64,000 bases of DNA from Sphingomonas lacunae (GTDB lineage: Bacteria; Pseudomonadota; Alphaproteobacteria; Sphingomonadales; Sphingomonadaceae). The notes under the pieces are model-generated. The model was not told the origin of the DNA. It searched no databases and saw only the letters and a list, made by a program, of their open reading frames with translations. Of the stretch, positions 26,306-35,472 are shown in pieces. The DNA lies in the NCBI RefSeq assembly GCF_012979535.1, contig NZ_CP053015.1:1302001-1366000 (forward strand). The letters run 5' to 3'. The stretch's first letter is position 1, and every line of letters begins with the position of its first letter. Made by a program: the position numbers and the translations under genes.

Positions 26306-26917
26306 TCAGGCCGACGCGCTTGACCTCGCACCGACCCGCGCGAACCATGCGCTCAGGTTCTTGAACTCCGGATTGAGCGGCTGGCCCACCGCATTGCCGA
26401 ATGTCTGGAAACAGAAGAGCAGGATATCGGCCATGCCGAAGGTGTCGCCGCCGATATACTCCTGTCCCGCCATCCGTGCATCGAGCCACGCCAGCCGGTT
26501 CTGCGCCATCGCCTTCAGGCCCGGCGCGGCCTCGGGCACGCAATGCACCCGGTCCTTGAACATCGGCAGGCCCTCGGCAAAGCGGAAGCCATTGCCCATC
26601 GGTTCACAGACGTTGAGGTCAACCCAGCGCGTCCAGCGGCGCGATTGCGCCCGCGCTTCGGGCGTCGCGCCCAACAGGCGCTCGCCCGGCTGCGTCTCGT
26701 CGAGATATTCACAGATGGCGAGAATTTCGCTGATCACGCTGCCATCGTCGAGCAGCAGCGCCGGCGTCTGCCCGGCCGGATTGACCTTGAGGAACTCGCC
26801 CTTCCGATTCTCGCCGCTGGGCAGGTCGACCATCTCGGTCGGCAGGTTGATGCCGCGCTCGGCCATGAACATCCGCACGACATGCGGGTTGGGGCCAATG
26901 CTGTTGTAAAATTTCAT
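26306..26917 (-). CDS. Glutathione S-transferase family protein
   Basis: A 203-residue GST: thioredoxin-fold N-terminal domain (KFYNSIGPNPHVVRMFMAERG, then VNPAGQTPALLLDDGSVISEILAICEYL with the cis-Pro and the Ser/Glu that bind glutathione) and an all-helical C-terminal domain. The first active-site residue is probably Ser/Asn near position 5-6 rather than Cys. GGAGAGG before the ATG supports the start. Substrate unknown; it lies alone between polA and the divergent thrS. Confidence 0.88.
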   Translation of the reverse strand: MKFYNSIGPNPHVVRMFMAERGINLPTEMVDLPSGENRKGEFLKVNPAGQTPALLLDDGSVISEILAICEYLDETQPGERLLGATPEARAQSRRWTRWVDLNVCEPMGNGFRFAEGLPMFKDRVHCVPEAAPGLKAMAQNRLAWLDARMAGQEYIGGDTFGMADILLFCFQTFGNAVGQPLNPEFKNLSAWFARVGARSSASA

Positions 26918-27053
26918 GGAAACCTCTCCTGCATCGCTGGTCTAGTGTTTTCACCCTACGCCTCGGCGATGGTCGCTCGCTTGTCAACGGCAGAGCGGCT
27001 GTTTCGCGCCCCAGCCTTGACTTTTCCCGCCTCTCCCCGCCATGGCCGTGGCC

Positions 27054-29057
27054 ATGAGCCAGATGATCACAATCACCCTTCCCGACGGCAGCGTGCGCGA
27101 AGTCGCCGCCGGCACCACGCCCGGAGACATTGCCGCCTCCATCGGCCCCGGCCTTGCCAAGGCCGCACTCGCCGCGCGCGTCGATGGCGAACTGGTCGAC
27201 ATTTTCCGGCCACTGATGGCTGACGCCCAGCTTGCGCTGGTCACCGCGCGCGACGAGGCTGACGCGCTTGATCTCGCCCGGCACGACTATGCGCACATCA
27301 TGGCCGAGGCGGTGCAGAACCTTTTTCCCGGCACGCAGATCACCTTTGGCCCGTCGACCGACGATGGCTTTTACTATGACTTTGCCGCTCCGGCAGAGCG
27401 CGGTGCCTTTACCGAGGATGACCTGCCCGCCATCGAGGGTGAGATGCGCCGCATCATCGCCGCTGACCAGCCGCTGCGCCGCGAAATTTGGAGCCGCGCC
27501 GACCTGATCGCCCGCTGGACCGAACAGGGTGAGAGCTTCAAGGCCGAATGGGCTGCTGAACTGCCCGAGGGTGAGGAACTGACCGTCTATTGGTCGGGCG
27601 ACAAGTGGATGGACATGTGCCGTGGCCCGCACCTGGCCTCGACCGGCAAGCTTGATCCCGCCGCCTTCAAGCTGATGCGCGTCTCGGGCGCCTATTGGCG
27701 TGGTGACCAGAAGAATGCGCAGCTGACGCGCATCTATGGCACCGGCTGGCTCAACAAGAAGCAGCTCGACGCCCATCTCACCCGGCTCGAGGAAGCCGCC
27801 AAGCGTGACCATCGCCGCCTCGGCGCGGAGATGGACCTGTTCCACCTCCAGCAGGAAGCGCATGGCAGCGTCTTCTGGCACCCCAAGGGTTATCGCGTCT
27901 GGCGCGAGCTGGAGGCCTATATGCGCCGCGCCATCGACGGTGCGGGCTATCGCGAGGTCAAGACGCCGCAGGTGATGGACGCCCGCCAGTGGGAACAGTC
28001 GGGCCACTGGGGCAAATATCGCGAGAACATGTTCGTCATCCCCGACGAAGTGCCCAACACCGAAGATGACGGACCGGTCATCAGCGGCGAGGCCGACTGG
28101 ATGGCCTTGAAGCCGATGAACTGCCCGGCGCACGTCCTGATCTTCCGTCAGGGGATCAAGAGCTACCGCGACCTGCCGCTGCGCTTCTACGAAAATGGCT
28201 GCTGCCACCGTAACGAGCCGCATGGCGCGCTGCACGGCCTGATGCGCGTCCGCCAGTTCACCCAGGATGATGCCCACATCTTCTGCCGCGAAGACCAGAT
28301 CGTCGACGAGGTGCAGGCCTTCTGCAAACTCGCCGACCGCATCTATCAGGATTTCGGCTTCACCTATGCGATCAAGTTGGCGCTGCGTCCGGCTAACCGC
28401 TTCGGCACGGAGGAAATGTGGGACAAGGCCGAGGCCGAGCTGCGCGATGCCGTCCATCGCGCCGGTCTCGCGTCGGAGCAATATGGCTGGGAAGAATTGC
28501 CGGGTGAGGGCGCTTTCTATGCGCCCAAGCTTGAATGGCATCTGACCGACGCGATCGGCCGCACATGGCAGGTCGGCACCATCCAGTCCGACCGCGTCCT
28601 GCCCGAACGGCTCGACGCCACCTATGTGGCAGAGGATGGCGGCAAGCACCGACCGGTCATGCTGCACCGCGCGATCTTCGGTAGCTACGAACGCTTCATC
28701 GGCATCCTGATTGAGCATTTCGCCGGCCGCTTCCCGGTCTGGCTCGCGCCCGTTCAGGCGGTGGTTGCCACCATCGTCTCCGACGCCGATGACTATGCCA
28801 ATGACGTTGTCGCCAAGCTCGAAGCCGCCGGCATCCGGGTGGAAAGCGACCTCAGGAACGAAAAGATCAACTACAAGGTCCGCGAACACAGCCTCGCCAA
28901 GGTCCCGCACCTGCTGGTCGTCGGCAAGCGCGAGGCCGAAGAAGGCAAGGTCGCCATCCGCACCTTGGGTCAGGAGGGTCAGCGCATCATGACCCTTGAT
29001 GATGCTATTGCGATGCTGCGCGAAGAGGCCACCCCGCCGGACCTGCGGGTTAATTGA
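27054..29057 (+). CDS. thrS: Threonine-tRNA ligase
   Basis: A 667-residue class II synthetase. Domains in order: TGS ([23 protein letters not shown]), the second editing domain with [11 protein letters not shown] and later Cys/His residues, the catalytic core (motif 2 [26 protein letters not shown], zinc-ligand Cys in MNCPAH), and the anticodon-binding domain ([19 protein letters not shown]). Three in-frame ATGs lie close together (27042, 27054, 27063) without a clear ribosome binding site; 27054 gives the N terminus closest to homologues. Confidence 0.95.
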   Translation: MSQMITITLPDGSVREVAAGTTPGDIAASIGPGLAKAALAARVDGELVDIFRPLMADAQLALVTARDEADALDLARHDYAHIMAEAVQNLFPGTQITFGPSTDDGFYYDFAAPAERGAFTEDDLPAIEGEMRRIIAADQPLRREIWSRADLIARWTEQGESFKAEWAAELPEGEELTVYWSGDKWMDMCRGPHLASTGKLDPAAFKLMRVSGAYWRGDQKNAQLTRIYGTGWLNKKQLDAHLTRLEEAAKRDHRRLGAEMDLFHLQQEAHGSVFWHPKGYRVWRELEAYMRRAIDGAGYREVKTPQVMDARQWEQSGHWGKYRENMFVIPDEVPNTEDDGPVISGEADWMALKPMNCPAHVLIFRQGIKSYRDLPLRFYENGCCHRNEPHGALHGLMRVRQFTQDDAHIFCREDQIVDEVQAFCKLADRIYQDFGFTYAIKLALRPANRFGTEEMWDKAEAELRDAVHRAGLASEQYGWEELPGEGAFYAPKLEWHLTDAIGRTWQVGTIQSDRVLPERLDATYVAEDGGKHRPVMLHRAIFGSYERFIGILIEHFAGRFPVWLAPVQAVVATIVSDADDYANDVVAKLEAAGIRVESDLRNEKINYKVREHSLAKVPHLLVVGKREAEEGKVAIRTLGQEGQRIMTLDDAIAMLREEATPPDLRVN

Positions 29058-29068
29058 GGAAAAACAGT

Positions 29069-29548
29069 GTGCGTACGTTGATTTTACCTGTTGCTGTCAC
29101 CTTCAGTGCACTGACGCTGACGGCGTGCTCACAGTCCGAAGATGTCCCTTCAGAAGCCGCCAATGTCCATGGCGATTCCCATGGCACTTCATCAGAAGGG
29201 ACCCCGCCTGATCGTTCGGCGATGAACGAAGCGCAACTGGCCTATGCCGAAGCCAACGACCGCATGCACAGCGCGATGGGCAGCAACATTCCCGCCGATG
29301 CGGATGTCGCTTTCATCCAGGGGATGATCCCGCATCATCAGGGGGCGATTGATATGGCCCGCATCGTTCTGGCCCATGGCAAGGACGCGGAGGCCCGGGC
29401 ATTGGCCCAGAGCATCATCACCGCACAGGAATCGGAAATTGCCCAGATGCGCCGCTGGCTGGAGAAAAAGGGAGAGGCTGTCGCGCCCCCGGCAACTGAC
29501 GCCCCCGCCCCCGCGGCTCCGGTTGATCACAGCAAGATGGGTCATTGA
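29069..29548 (+). CDS. DUF305 family lipoprotein
   Basis: A 159-residue secreted protein with a lipobox (LTLTAC) and a His-rich linker, then the DUF305 four-helix core with the signature FIQGMIPHHQGAIDMARIVL and a second His/Glu-rich helix pair. Members often accompany copper resistance genes and are thought to bind metal. GTG 29069 is preferred because GAGGA lies upstream at 29056-29060; TTG 29054 overlaps it. It follows thrS by 11 bases and may be read through from it. Confidence 0.85.
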   Translation: MRTLILPVAVTFSALTLTACSQSEDVPSEAANVHGDSHGTSSEGTPPDRSAMNEAQLAYAEANDRMHSAMGSNIPADADVAFIQGMIPHHQGAIDMARIVLAHGKDAEARALAQSIITAQESEIAQMRRWLEKKGEAVAPPATDAPAPAAPVDHSKMGH

Positions 29549-29591
29549 CGGCCATGGGGTCTGAGGCTTTGTCAGGCTTGCGGCCCCGGTC

Positions 29592-30353
29592 TTGACGGCC
29601 CTGATCGCCACCCACCTCGGCCTGACCCCCGCAGCCTTCGCTCTCGTCGCACTGATGACCTTTGGGGCGGCGCTGATCCGTGGGCTGACCGGCTTTGGCA
29701 TGGCGATCATCCTTGTGCCCTTGCTCGGGCTCGTCATTCCGCCGGTTGTCGCGGTGACATTGGCGATATTTCTGCAATTGCTGATCGGCCCCGTTGGCCT
29801 GCCGACCATATTGGCCGATGCGGACAGGAAAAGTGCGCTCAGCCTTGCCGGGGTGGCCATGTTGACGACGCCACTGGGCATAATGTTGCTGGCTGCGTTA
29901 CCGGTCGAAAGCGCCCGCATTGTTCTGGCTGCCATCGCCATTGGCGCCTTCCTGCTGGTACTGCTGCCGCCGCACGCCGATGGACGCAGGCCCGGTGGTC
30001 TGGCGACGCTGCTCACCGGCCTTGCCTCGGGCGTACTGACCGGATTTGCCGCCATGCCGGGGCCACCGGTCGTGCCTTACTATCTCAGGCAACAGATTGA
30101 ACCAAAGGTTGCCCGCGCCTCGATGATGCTGGTCTTTTTCGGCACCGCCATCGCCGGCAGCATCGCCTCGGTGGTGATGGACGTGGCGAACTGGCGAGAG
30201 GTCTGGCTGGCGCTCGCCCTGTTCGTGCCGATGTGGCTGGGCAATTGGGCGGGCGGCAAGGCGTTCGGGCGCATCCCCCCACTATGGTGGCGCAGCGCCG
30301 TCGCCATCATCCTTGGCATCGCCGGCGTCTCGGCGGTGCTGCGCGCCTTTTAG
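29592..30353 (+). CDS. TauE/SafE family membrane transporter
   Basis: A 253-residue membrane protein with about eight helices and the two TauE/SafE repeats: LIRGLTGFGMAIILVPLLGLVIPP near the N terminus and TGFAAMPGPPVVPYYL in the second half. The family exports sulfite, sulfoacetate and other organosulfonates. The start is TTG 29592; no ATG is available before the first helix and no convincing ribosome site is seen. Its stop overlaps that of the convergent dehalogenase by four bases. Confidence 0.82.
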   Translation: MTALIATHLGLTPAAFALVALMTFGAALIRGLTGFGMAIILVPLLGLVIPPVVAVTLAIFLQLLIGPVGLPTILADADRKSALSLAGVAMLTTPLGIMLLAALPVESARIVLAAIAIGAFLLVLLPPHADGRRPGGLATLLTGLASGVLTGFAAMPGPPVVPYYLRQQIEPKVARASMMLVFFGTAIAGSIASVVMDVANWREVWLALALFVPMWLGNWAGGKAFGRIPPLWWRSAVAIILGIAGVSAVLRAF

Positions 30354-31246
30354 CCGAAGCCAAAGGCCGCAAGTGCGGCCCGCGCGATTCCTTCGCCCTT
30401 TTCCTGCACGAAATGCCCGCCGTCAGCGACTTCCATCGGCGGCGGACAACCGCGAATGTCAGCCCTTAGCCGCGCCATAACCTCCGGACCGAGCACCGGG
30501 TCGGTCATGCCGACCGCCATGAAGGCAGGCCCGCTCCATTCACTCCGCCACCAGTCGCGCGCTGCCCGCGCCAAATCTACCCCGGCCATGCCGGGATCGG
30601 TCATCACCAGTTCGGGGAAGTGCCGCACCCCTGCCTTGTAGCGTGCACCGGGGAAGGGCGCGGCATAGGCGGCGGCCTCGGCCGCGCTCATGTCGGGCTG
30701 CGACCGGCGCATCAGGCCCGCGATGTCGAGGTCGGGCTGACTGCGGTTGAACGTCCGCCAGCTGTCAAAGCCGTCGCTGACCGGCTCGCCGACCGGGATG
30801 GTGGTGTTCATCACCAGCAGGCGGGTGAAGCGTTCGGGCATGGCCGGCGGGATCGTCAGTCCGATGATGCCTCCCCAGTCCTGGCACACCAGCAGGATGT
30901 TGGAGAGGTCGAGCCGCTCGATCAGCGCCATCAGCATGCCGCGATGAAAGGCGACCGTATAAACATCCTCGTGAACCGGCTTGTCCGACCGGCCAAAGCC
31001 GAGAAGGTCGGGTGCGATCACGCGAAGTCCGGCCTCCGCAAAGACCGGGATCATCTTGCGATAGAGATAGCTCCACGTCGGCTGGCCATGCAGGCACAGC
31101 GCCGTCACCGCCGCATCACGTGGCCCCTCGTCAAGATAATGGACACGCAAGCCCGCATAGCCGGGCAGGTCGTCAAGATACTGCGGCGCAAAGGCATAGC
31201 CGGGCAGACCGGCGAAACGCTCGTCGGGAGTGCGCAGTGCCTCCAT
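30350..31246 (-). CDS. Haloalkane dehalogenase, DhlA-type (HLD-I)
   Basis: A 298-residue alpha/beta hydrolase closely resembling Xanthobacter DhlA across its length. Catalytic nucleophile Asp123 (VCQDWGG), catalytic acid Asp249 (GMTDPVLG), base His278 (DGGHFVQE), and both halide-binding tryptophans, Trp124 and Trp163 (DGFDSWRTF), are present. HGQPTWSY has Gln55 where DhlA has Glu56. It should release halide from haloalkanes. The start ATG shares one base with the P450 stop (TGATG), so it is translationally coupled to CYP153 and last in that operon. Confidence 0.9.
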   Translation of the reverse strand: MEALRTPDERFAGLPGYAFAPQYLDDLPGYAGLRVHYLDEGPRDAAVTALCLHGQPTWSYLYRKMIPVFAEAGLRVIAPDLLGFGRSDKPVHEDVYTVAFHRGMLMALIERLDLSNILLVCQDWGGIIGLTIPPAMPERFTRLLVMNTTIPVGEPVSDGFDSWRTFNRSQPDLDIAGLMRRSQPDMSAAEAAAYAAPFPGARYKAGVRHFPELVMTDPGMAGVDLARAARDWWRSEWSGPAFMAVGMTDPVLGPEVMARLRADIRGCPPPMEVADGGHFVQEKGEGIARAALAAFGFG

Positions 31247-32490
31247 CAGTATCGGCTCAATTCGACCATCAGATGCTTGTAGCCGTGGACAAAGCTCGCC
31301 GGGACACGCTCGGGCTCGCCCACCGGATTGGTGCGCAGGCGGCGCTTGGCCATTTCCTCGAACAGCGTCACCAGTTGCAGTTCGGCGATGCGCGCGCCGA
31401 CACAGCGGTGGATGCCATAGCCGAACGACAGGTGCCGTCGTGCATTTTCCCGGTCGATGATGATACGGTCGGCGTCGGCAAAGACTGTCTCGTCGCGATT
31501 GGCAGAGATGTACCACAGTGCGACCATGTCATCCTTCTTCATCCGGACACCATCGATTTCGGTATCCTGTGTGACGGTGCGCCGCATGTAGGACAGCGGT
31601 GTCTGCCAGCGGATGATTTCCTGCACCGCATTGGGTATCAGCGCCGGATTGGCTTCCAGCCGCGCCCGTTCCTCGGGGAATTGCGCCAGCCCCCAGGCAT
31701 AGGCCGACATCGAATTGCGCGTCGTGTCATTGCCCCCGACGATCAGCAGGATCAGGTTGCCGATGAATTCGATGGGGTCCATCTCCTTCATCGAGTCGGA
31801 CTGGAGCATCACTGACACCAAGTCCTTGCCAGGATTGGTCATGCGCTCCTGCCACAGCGCGCCAAAGGCGGTCGCCATTTCGTCCATATGGGTGTGAAAA
31901 CGCTCCCACCCGCCCGGGCCGATCGCGGTGTCGACATCGCCACCGACGTCGGACCACAGTGTCAATTTGTGACGCTCCTCCCAGGGGAAGGCAAAAATCT
32001 TGGCGAGCATCCCTGTGGTCAGTTCGATCGATACCGTCTCAACCCAATCGAAAGGCTCGCCAATGGGCAGGCTGTCGAGCAATGCGCCGGTCCGTGCCTG
32101 TGCTTCGGCCTTCATCGCCGCCACTTCGCTCGGGCCGAATGCCGGGGCGACTGTCTTGCGCTGGCCGGTGTGGTGCGGCGGGTCCATTGAAATGAACTGC
32201 GGCAGCCGCTTTTCGCCGGGGCGCATGCTGTTCGGCTGCATCGACAGGGTGATGCCGCCCTTTTCCCAGCTCGACGAGAAAATCTCCGGTTTGCCCTCAA
32301 TCTCCACAATGTGGCGATAACTCGACACCGCCCAATAGGGGCCGAACTTCGATTCCGGCACATATTGGATCGGCGCCTTGGCCCGCAACGTGCGGAACGG
32401 CTCCTGCCATCGATCCTCGGTATAAAGGGCGGTGTCGGTGACATCGATCTGCGCGATGGCCGATGGGCTGCGGTCGGCTGCATCGATCAT
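31246..32490 (-). CDS. Cytochrome P450, CYP153-type alkane hydroxylase
   Basis: A 414-residue soluble P450. The I helix LILLIVGGNDTTRNS is the CYP153 signature; IIRWQTPLSYMRRT, WYISANRDE and HLSFGYGIHRCVG (Cys ligand near 363) also match, as does LPIGEPFDWVETVSIELTT. CYP153 enzymes hydroxylate the terminal carbon of medium-chain alkanes using a ferredoxin and reductase, which are absent here. ATG 32490 has GGAGAGAG upstream. Third gene of a minus-strand set after two membrane proteins, and coupled to the dehalogenase. Confidence 0.92.
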   Translation of the reverse strand: MIDAADRSPSAIAQIDVTDTALYTEDRWQEPFRTLRAKAPIQYVPESKFGPYWAVSSYRHIVEIEGKPEIFSSSWEKGGITLSMQPNSMRPGEKRLPQFISMDPPHHTGQRKTVAPAFGPSEVAAMKAEAQARTGALLDSLPIGEPFDWVETVSIELTTGMLAKIFAFPWEERHKLTLWSDVGGDVDTAIGPGGWERFHTHMDEMATAFGALWQERMTNPGKDLVSVMLQSDSMKEMDPIEFIGNLILLIVGGNDTTRNSMSAYAWGLAQFPEERARLEANPALIPNAVQEIIRWQTPLSYMRRTVTQDTEIDGVRMKKDDMVALWYISANRDETVFADADRIIIDRENARRHLSFGYGIHRCVGARIAELQLVTLFEEMAKRRLRTNPVGEPERVPASFVHGYKHLMVELSRY

Positions 32491-32524
32491 GGCTCTCTCC
32501 CGTTGCGTCGCTTGTCTGCGCGGT

Positions 32525-32872
32525 TCAGGCCAGTCTGGCCCGCTCATCCCCCAACAGCAAGGCCTTCATGTCACCCCCGGTGCGATGCAGGTGCCAGGTC
32601 ACATAGATTGACAGGAACAGCATCCCGCCATTGAACGCCAGCACGGCCAACAACAGTCCTGCCGGGCGGAACTGGTGACGCCACGCCACCCAGACGGCCG
32701 ACAGCATCAGCATCATCATGAAGTCGAGATTGAACTGCCCTGGCCAGCCCATCGCCGCCATGTCGCCAAAAAAAGTCGGGAAGAGATTCCAGCCATGATT
32801 GCTGATGGTCACGGCGGTATAGCCGATCAGCACGATCAGGCAGGCGATCAGGAACAGGCGGAACGGGATCAT
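32525..32872 (-). CDS. Small membrane protein, DUF2834-like
   Basis: A 115-residue protein with three predicted helices: residues 1-25 (FRLFLIACLIVLIGYTAVTI), about 45-65 and about 72-95. The WNLFPTFFGDMAAMGWPGQFNLDF region between the first two resembles DUF2834 proteins. ATG 32872 has GAGGAG upstream; ATG 32887 overlaps the previous stop as ATGA but has no ribosome site. It lies 34 bases before the CYP153 gene. Function unknown. Confidence 0.75.
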   Translation of the reverse strand: MIPFRLFLIACLIVLIGYTAVTISNHGWNLFPTFFGDMAAMGWPGQFNLDFMMMLMLSAVWVAWRHQFRPAGLLLAVLAFNGGMLFLSIYVTWHLHRTGGDMKALLLGDERARLA

Positions 32873-32883
32873 GGCGTTTCTCC

Positions 32884-33315
32884 TCAATGGTTTGTTCTGA
32901 AGGTCGGGTCTGCGGCGAGGCGGCGGTCCTCAAGCCAGAGCAGGCGGGCGAGCATCGCCGACAGGCCGATGCAGCCGGTGCACACTATGACAATCAGCCA
33001 TGGCCAGGGCCGCATATGCACCGCCCGCGCGCGTGGCAGGATCAGGGTCCAGCCGATACCGATGGCGATCAGCAGGTCGAACCAGATCTGGTTGCCCCAT
33101 GCACCGCGCTGATGCTCGGCCCAGAATCCGGTCACGCCCCCTGCAACCAATGCATGGACAGTCCACCCCGCAAAGCAGCACGCCAGCATCGCGGGCCAGA
33201 CCCATTGATGACCGGATCGCCGGCCATCACGCAGGGCTTTCCTAACCATCACAACGGCCAAGGCCGCGGCAGCAATGGCCGGGAGTGAGGCATAAACGGA
33301 AGCGGACAAGGTCAT
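32884..33315 (-). CDS. Small multi-pass membrane protein, unknown
   Basis: A 143-residue protein with four likely membrane helices and basic loops. I do not recognise a family. It opens the four-gene set that leads into CYP153 and the dehalogenase, with the next gene starting 11 bases later. ATG 33315 follows a GTG in frame; both lie within 15 bases of the palindrome at 33328-33343, so a bound protein there would block expression. Together with the next protein it might be a membrane anchor or uptake aid for the alkane system, which is inference. Confidence 0.7.
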   Translation of the reverse strand: MTLSASVYASLPAIAAAALAVVMVRKALRDGRRSGHQWVWPAMLACCFAGWTVHALVAGGVTGFWAEHQRGAWGNQIWFDLLIAIGIGWTLILPRARAVHMRPWPWLIVIVCTGCIGLSAMLARLLWLEDRRLAADPTFRTNH

Positions 33316-33327
33316 CACGCAGGCCTA

Positions 33328-33371
33328 TGTAGCAATCGCTACAGGGCTAGCATGGCGTAGCAAATGCTACA
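33328..33371. promoter_or_regulatory. Tandem palindromes before the CYP153 operon
   Basis: TGTAGCAATCGCTACA (33328-33343) and CGTAGCAAATGCTACA (33356-33371) are 16-bp inverted repeats with start points 28 bases apart, or nearly three helical turns. Both lie in the 65-base gap between the alpha/beta hydrolase stop and the first membrane-protein gene. Two like-facing operators at a promoter point to cooperative control by a dimeric repressor such as TetR. The half-site GCTACA also occurs at 5812-5817 before the TetR gene. Confidence 0.6.
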
Positions 33372-33380
33372 AGGGGGGTG

Positions 33381-34529
33381 TCAAACTCCCGCCAACCACT
33401 CGTCACACGCCGCCACCGCCACCGGCAGCAGGTCGGGTCGCTCGACATAATAATGGTCGGCGCCGACCACATCGACATAGGTTTTGCGATCATGTCCCAC
33501 TGCGTCGAACAGGCGGCGGGCGTGGCTGGGCGTGCAGGCGAGGTCGGCTGTATTGTTGATGACCAGAACCGGGCAAGTGATGCGCGCAGCATTGCCCAGG
33601 CCGGTTGCGTTGGTGTCCTCATAACTCCACTGCGACAGCCAGGACCTGAGCGTGGTAAAGCGCGCCAGCCCCACCGGCCCGTCATTGGCGATGCGAGGGG
33701 TCCCGAGGTAGCATTCATACGGGCGGCGGTCGCTCGGGTCCTGCGTCGGGTCGGTCCAGCGGACATCGGCCATGGTGCCGTGGACGACAAAGGCTCGCTC
33801 CGCATTGGGCGTGTCGCTGGCGCGGATTGCGGCCAGCTCATCCTTGACCCATGCCGTGATGCGCCGGTTGCGTGCAATCTGCGCCGCACGGAACCGCTCG
33901 ACAAAGGCAGCGTCATAGGGGGGCTGCACGGGACAGGCAGGATCATAGATGTTGAGCGCCGGGTCCCGCTCAAACGGCCTTGCCTCATCGCTGATGCTGG
34001 GGTCCATCCATTCGGTCAGCGTCACCGCCCTGCTAATGTGTGCGGCAAGCAGCATGATGCCATCGGCTTTCGGGAACGTCATCGCGGTGAGGTCATAGGC
34101 ATCACCCGCCGGCGTGTGTGTCAGTGTCGGTCGCTCGGCCTGATCCTGATAGAAAAGCGACAGTGATCCGCCGCCCGACCAGCCACCAAGGATGATCGAT
34201 TCATAACCGAACCGCGTTTTGGCATCCCTGATCGCCGCGCCCAGGTCGGCGACGCACTTCTCCATGATCAGCGCGCTGTCATTTCCCCGGTAGCGCGGAT
34301 TGACATAGAGGACGTCATGCCCCGCCTTGGCCAGCGCGGTGACCAAAGGCAGGAAGCTGCCGCCGCCAACCGGGTGCGAAAAGACGATGGCCCGCCGCGC
34401 CTTGTTCCCTTCGGGCGCGATGCGCATGCATTCGACAAAGACGCTGCCTCCCGCGCCACCATAAACGTCCTTGAACGCGGACATTTCCTTGTAGACCACG
34501 GCATAGGGTTCGCGGACGATACGGCTCAT
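33381..34529 (-). CDS. Alpha/beta hydrolase, putative
   Basis: A 382-residue protein of the alpha/beta hydrolase fold. VFSHPVGGGSFL gives an oxyanion-like loop, GGWSGGGSLSLF holds the nucleophile Ser, and the late ITCPVLVINNTADLACT and VVGADHYYVERP give the acid and His. Comparable hydrolases occur in sphingomonad hydrocarbon and steroid clusters. GGAGAG lies before ATG 34529. It is divergent from the VOC gene and just upstream of the CYP153 operon on the same strand, but the palindromes between suggest separate transcription. Confidence 0.78.
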   Translation of the reverse strand: MSRIVREPYAVVYKEMSAFKDVYGGAGGSVFVECMRIAPEGNKARRAIVFSHPVGGGSFLPLVTALAKAGHDVLYVNPRYRGNDSALIMEKCVADLGAAIRDAKTRFGYESIILGGWSGGGSLSLFYQDQAERPTLTHTPAGDAYDLTAMTFPKADGIMLLAAHISRAVTLTEWMDPSISDEARPFERDPALNIYDPACPVQPPYDAAFVERFRAAQIARNRRITAWVKDELAAIRASDTPNAERAFVVHGTMADVRWTDPTQDPSDRRPYECYLGTPRIANDGPVGLARFTTLRSWLSQWSYEDTNATGLGNAARITCPVLVINNTADLACTPSHARRLFDAVGHDRKTYVDVVGADHYYVERPDLLPVAVAACDEWLAGV

Positions 34530-34635
34530 TGCTGTCTCTCCCATCGCGCAGGGCCTGACCTGTCACGTCTCACCCTTGCTTCTGCCGTCCGCCCGTCTAG
34601 CCTGCAAGCTGACGGAGAGAGCAGGGATATTCGCC

Positions 34636-35328
34636 ATGAGCCACAGCGTTGCACCGACCGGCATCCACCACATCGCGATCATGACCGCCGACATGAAGGG
34701 GCAGATCGCCTTCTTTTCCGACGTGCTTGGCGCGCGGCTGGTGGCGATCTTCGACATGCACGGCGTGCCCGGCGGGCTGCACGCCTTTCTCCACCTCGCC
34801 GATGATTGCCAATTCTCGCTCGTGCAGCTGCCGGCGGTGGCTGACATCGCCATCGAGCTCGGCCGCACCCATGCCGGCTCGGGCTCGGGCGTCAGCGCCC
34901 CCGGCACGATGCAGCACCTCGCTTTCAAGGTGGACAGCCGCGAGGCGCTGCTCGCCATGCGGGATCGCATCCGTTCGCGCGGCGTCAATGTGTTCGGGCC
35001 CATTGACCATGGCATGTGCCAGTCGATCTATTTCGCTGGACCCGAGCAACTCGCCCTCGAAGTCGCCTGGAGCGATGCAGCGATTGATCCCGCCCGCTGG
35101 ATTGATCCCGCCGTATGCGCCAAGGCGGGGATCAGCGCAGAGGAGGCGAAACGCTTTGCCAATCCCGCGCCCTATGCGGGGGAAGCTGGCATGGTGCCGC
35201 AGCCGCCCTATGATCCGGCCAAGCCGCATCAGGCGATACCCGATCCGATCTATCAGCACATACTCAAGGCCCCCGACGAGGTCATATGGGCCACTGCGTC
35301 ACACGCAGAGCCGCCGGTTCCCGCCTGA
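34636..35328 (+). CDS. VOC family protein (glyoxalase/extradiol dioxygenase fold)
   Basis: A 230-residue protein with paired VOC half-domains. GIHHIAIMTADMKGQIAFFSDVLGARLV opens the first, with His for metal binding; MQHLAFKVDSREALLAMRDRI opens the second with another His; and the GPEQLALEVAW strand supplies the usual Glu. The C terminus (about 150-230) is an additional charged region. Members include isomerases, extradiol dioxygenases and glyoxalases; the reaction here is not predictable. Divergent from the hydrolase. Confidence 0.8.
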   Translation: MSHSVAPTGIHHIAIMTADMKGQIAFFSDVLGARLVAIFDMHGVPGGLHAFLHLADDCQFSLVQLPAVADIAIELGRTHAGSGSGVSAPGTMQHLAFKVDSREALLAMRDRIRSRGVNVFGPIDHGMCQSIYFAGPEQLALEVAWSDAAIDPARWIDPAVCAKAGISAEEAKRFANPAPYAGEAGMVPQPPYDPAKPHQAIPDPIYQHILKAPDEVIWATASHAEPPVPA

Positions 35329-35472
35329 GCGCCCTCCAAGGGTTGCACGTTGCAGCCCCGCCACATGGCGCGCGCAAAAGCGTCACTATGACCCTAGCGG
35401 GTGCTTTCCCCGCGCAACCAAATGGTTTACAGCGGCCTCTCGCAAAGTTTCGCAACGACTGGAGTCACGACT

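Noticed and set aside
26709..28910. A 733-codon open frame on the minus strand across thrS
   Set aside because: It is the mirror of thrS, whose plus-strand protein has all synthetase motifs. The minus-strand product shows no domain and overlaps the GST gene. GC-rich coding DNA often gives long antisense frames.
30360..31516. A longer start for the dehalogenase at 31516
   Set aside because: The extra residues are Arg/Pro-rich and antisense-like within the P450 gene. ATG 31246 gives the DhlA-like N terminus and a TGATG overlap.
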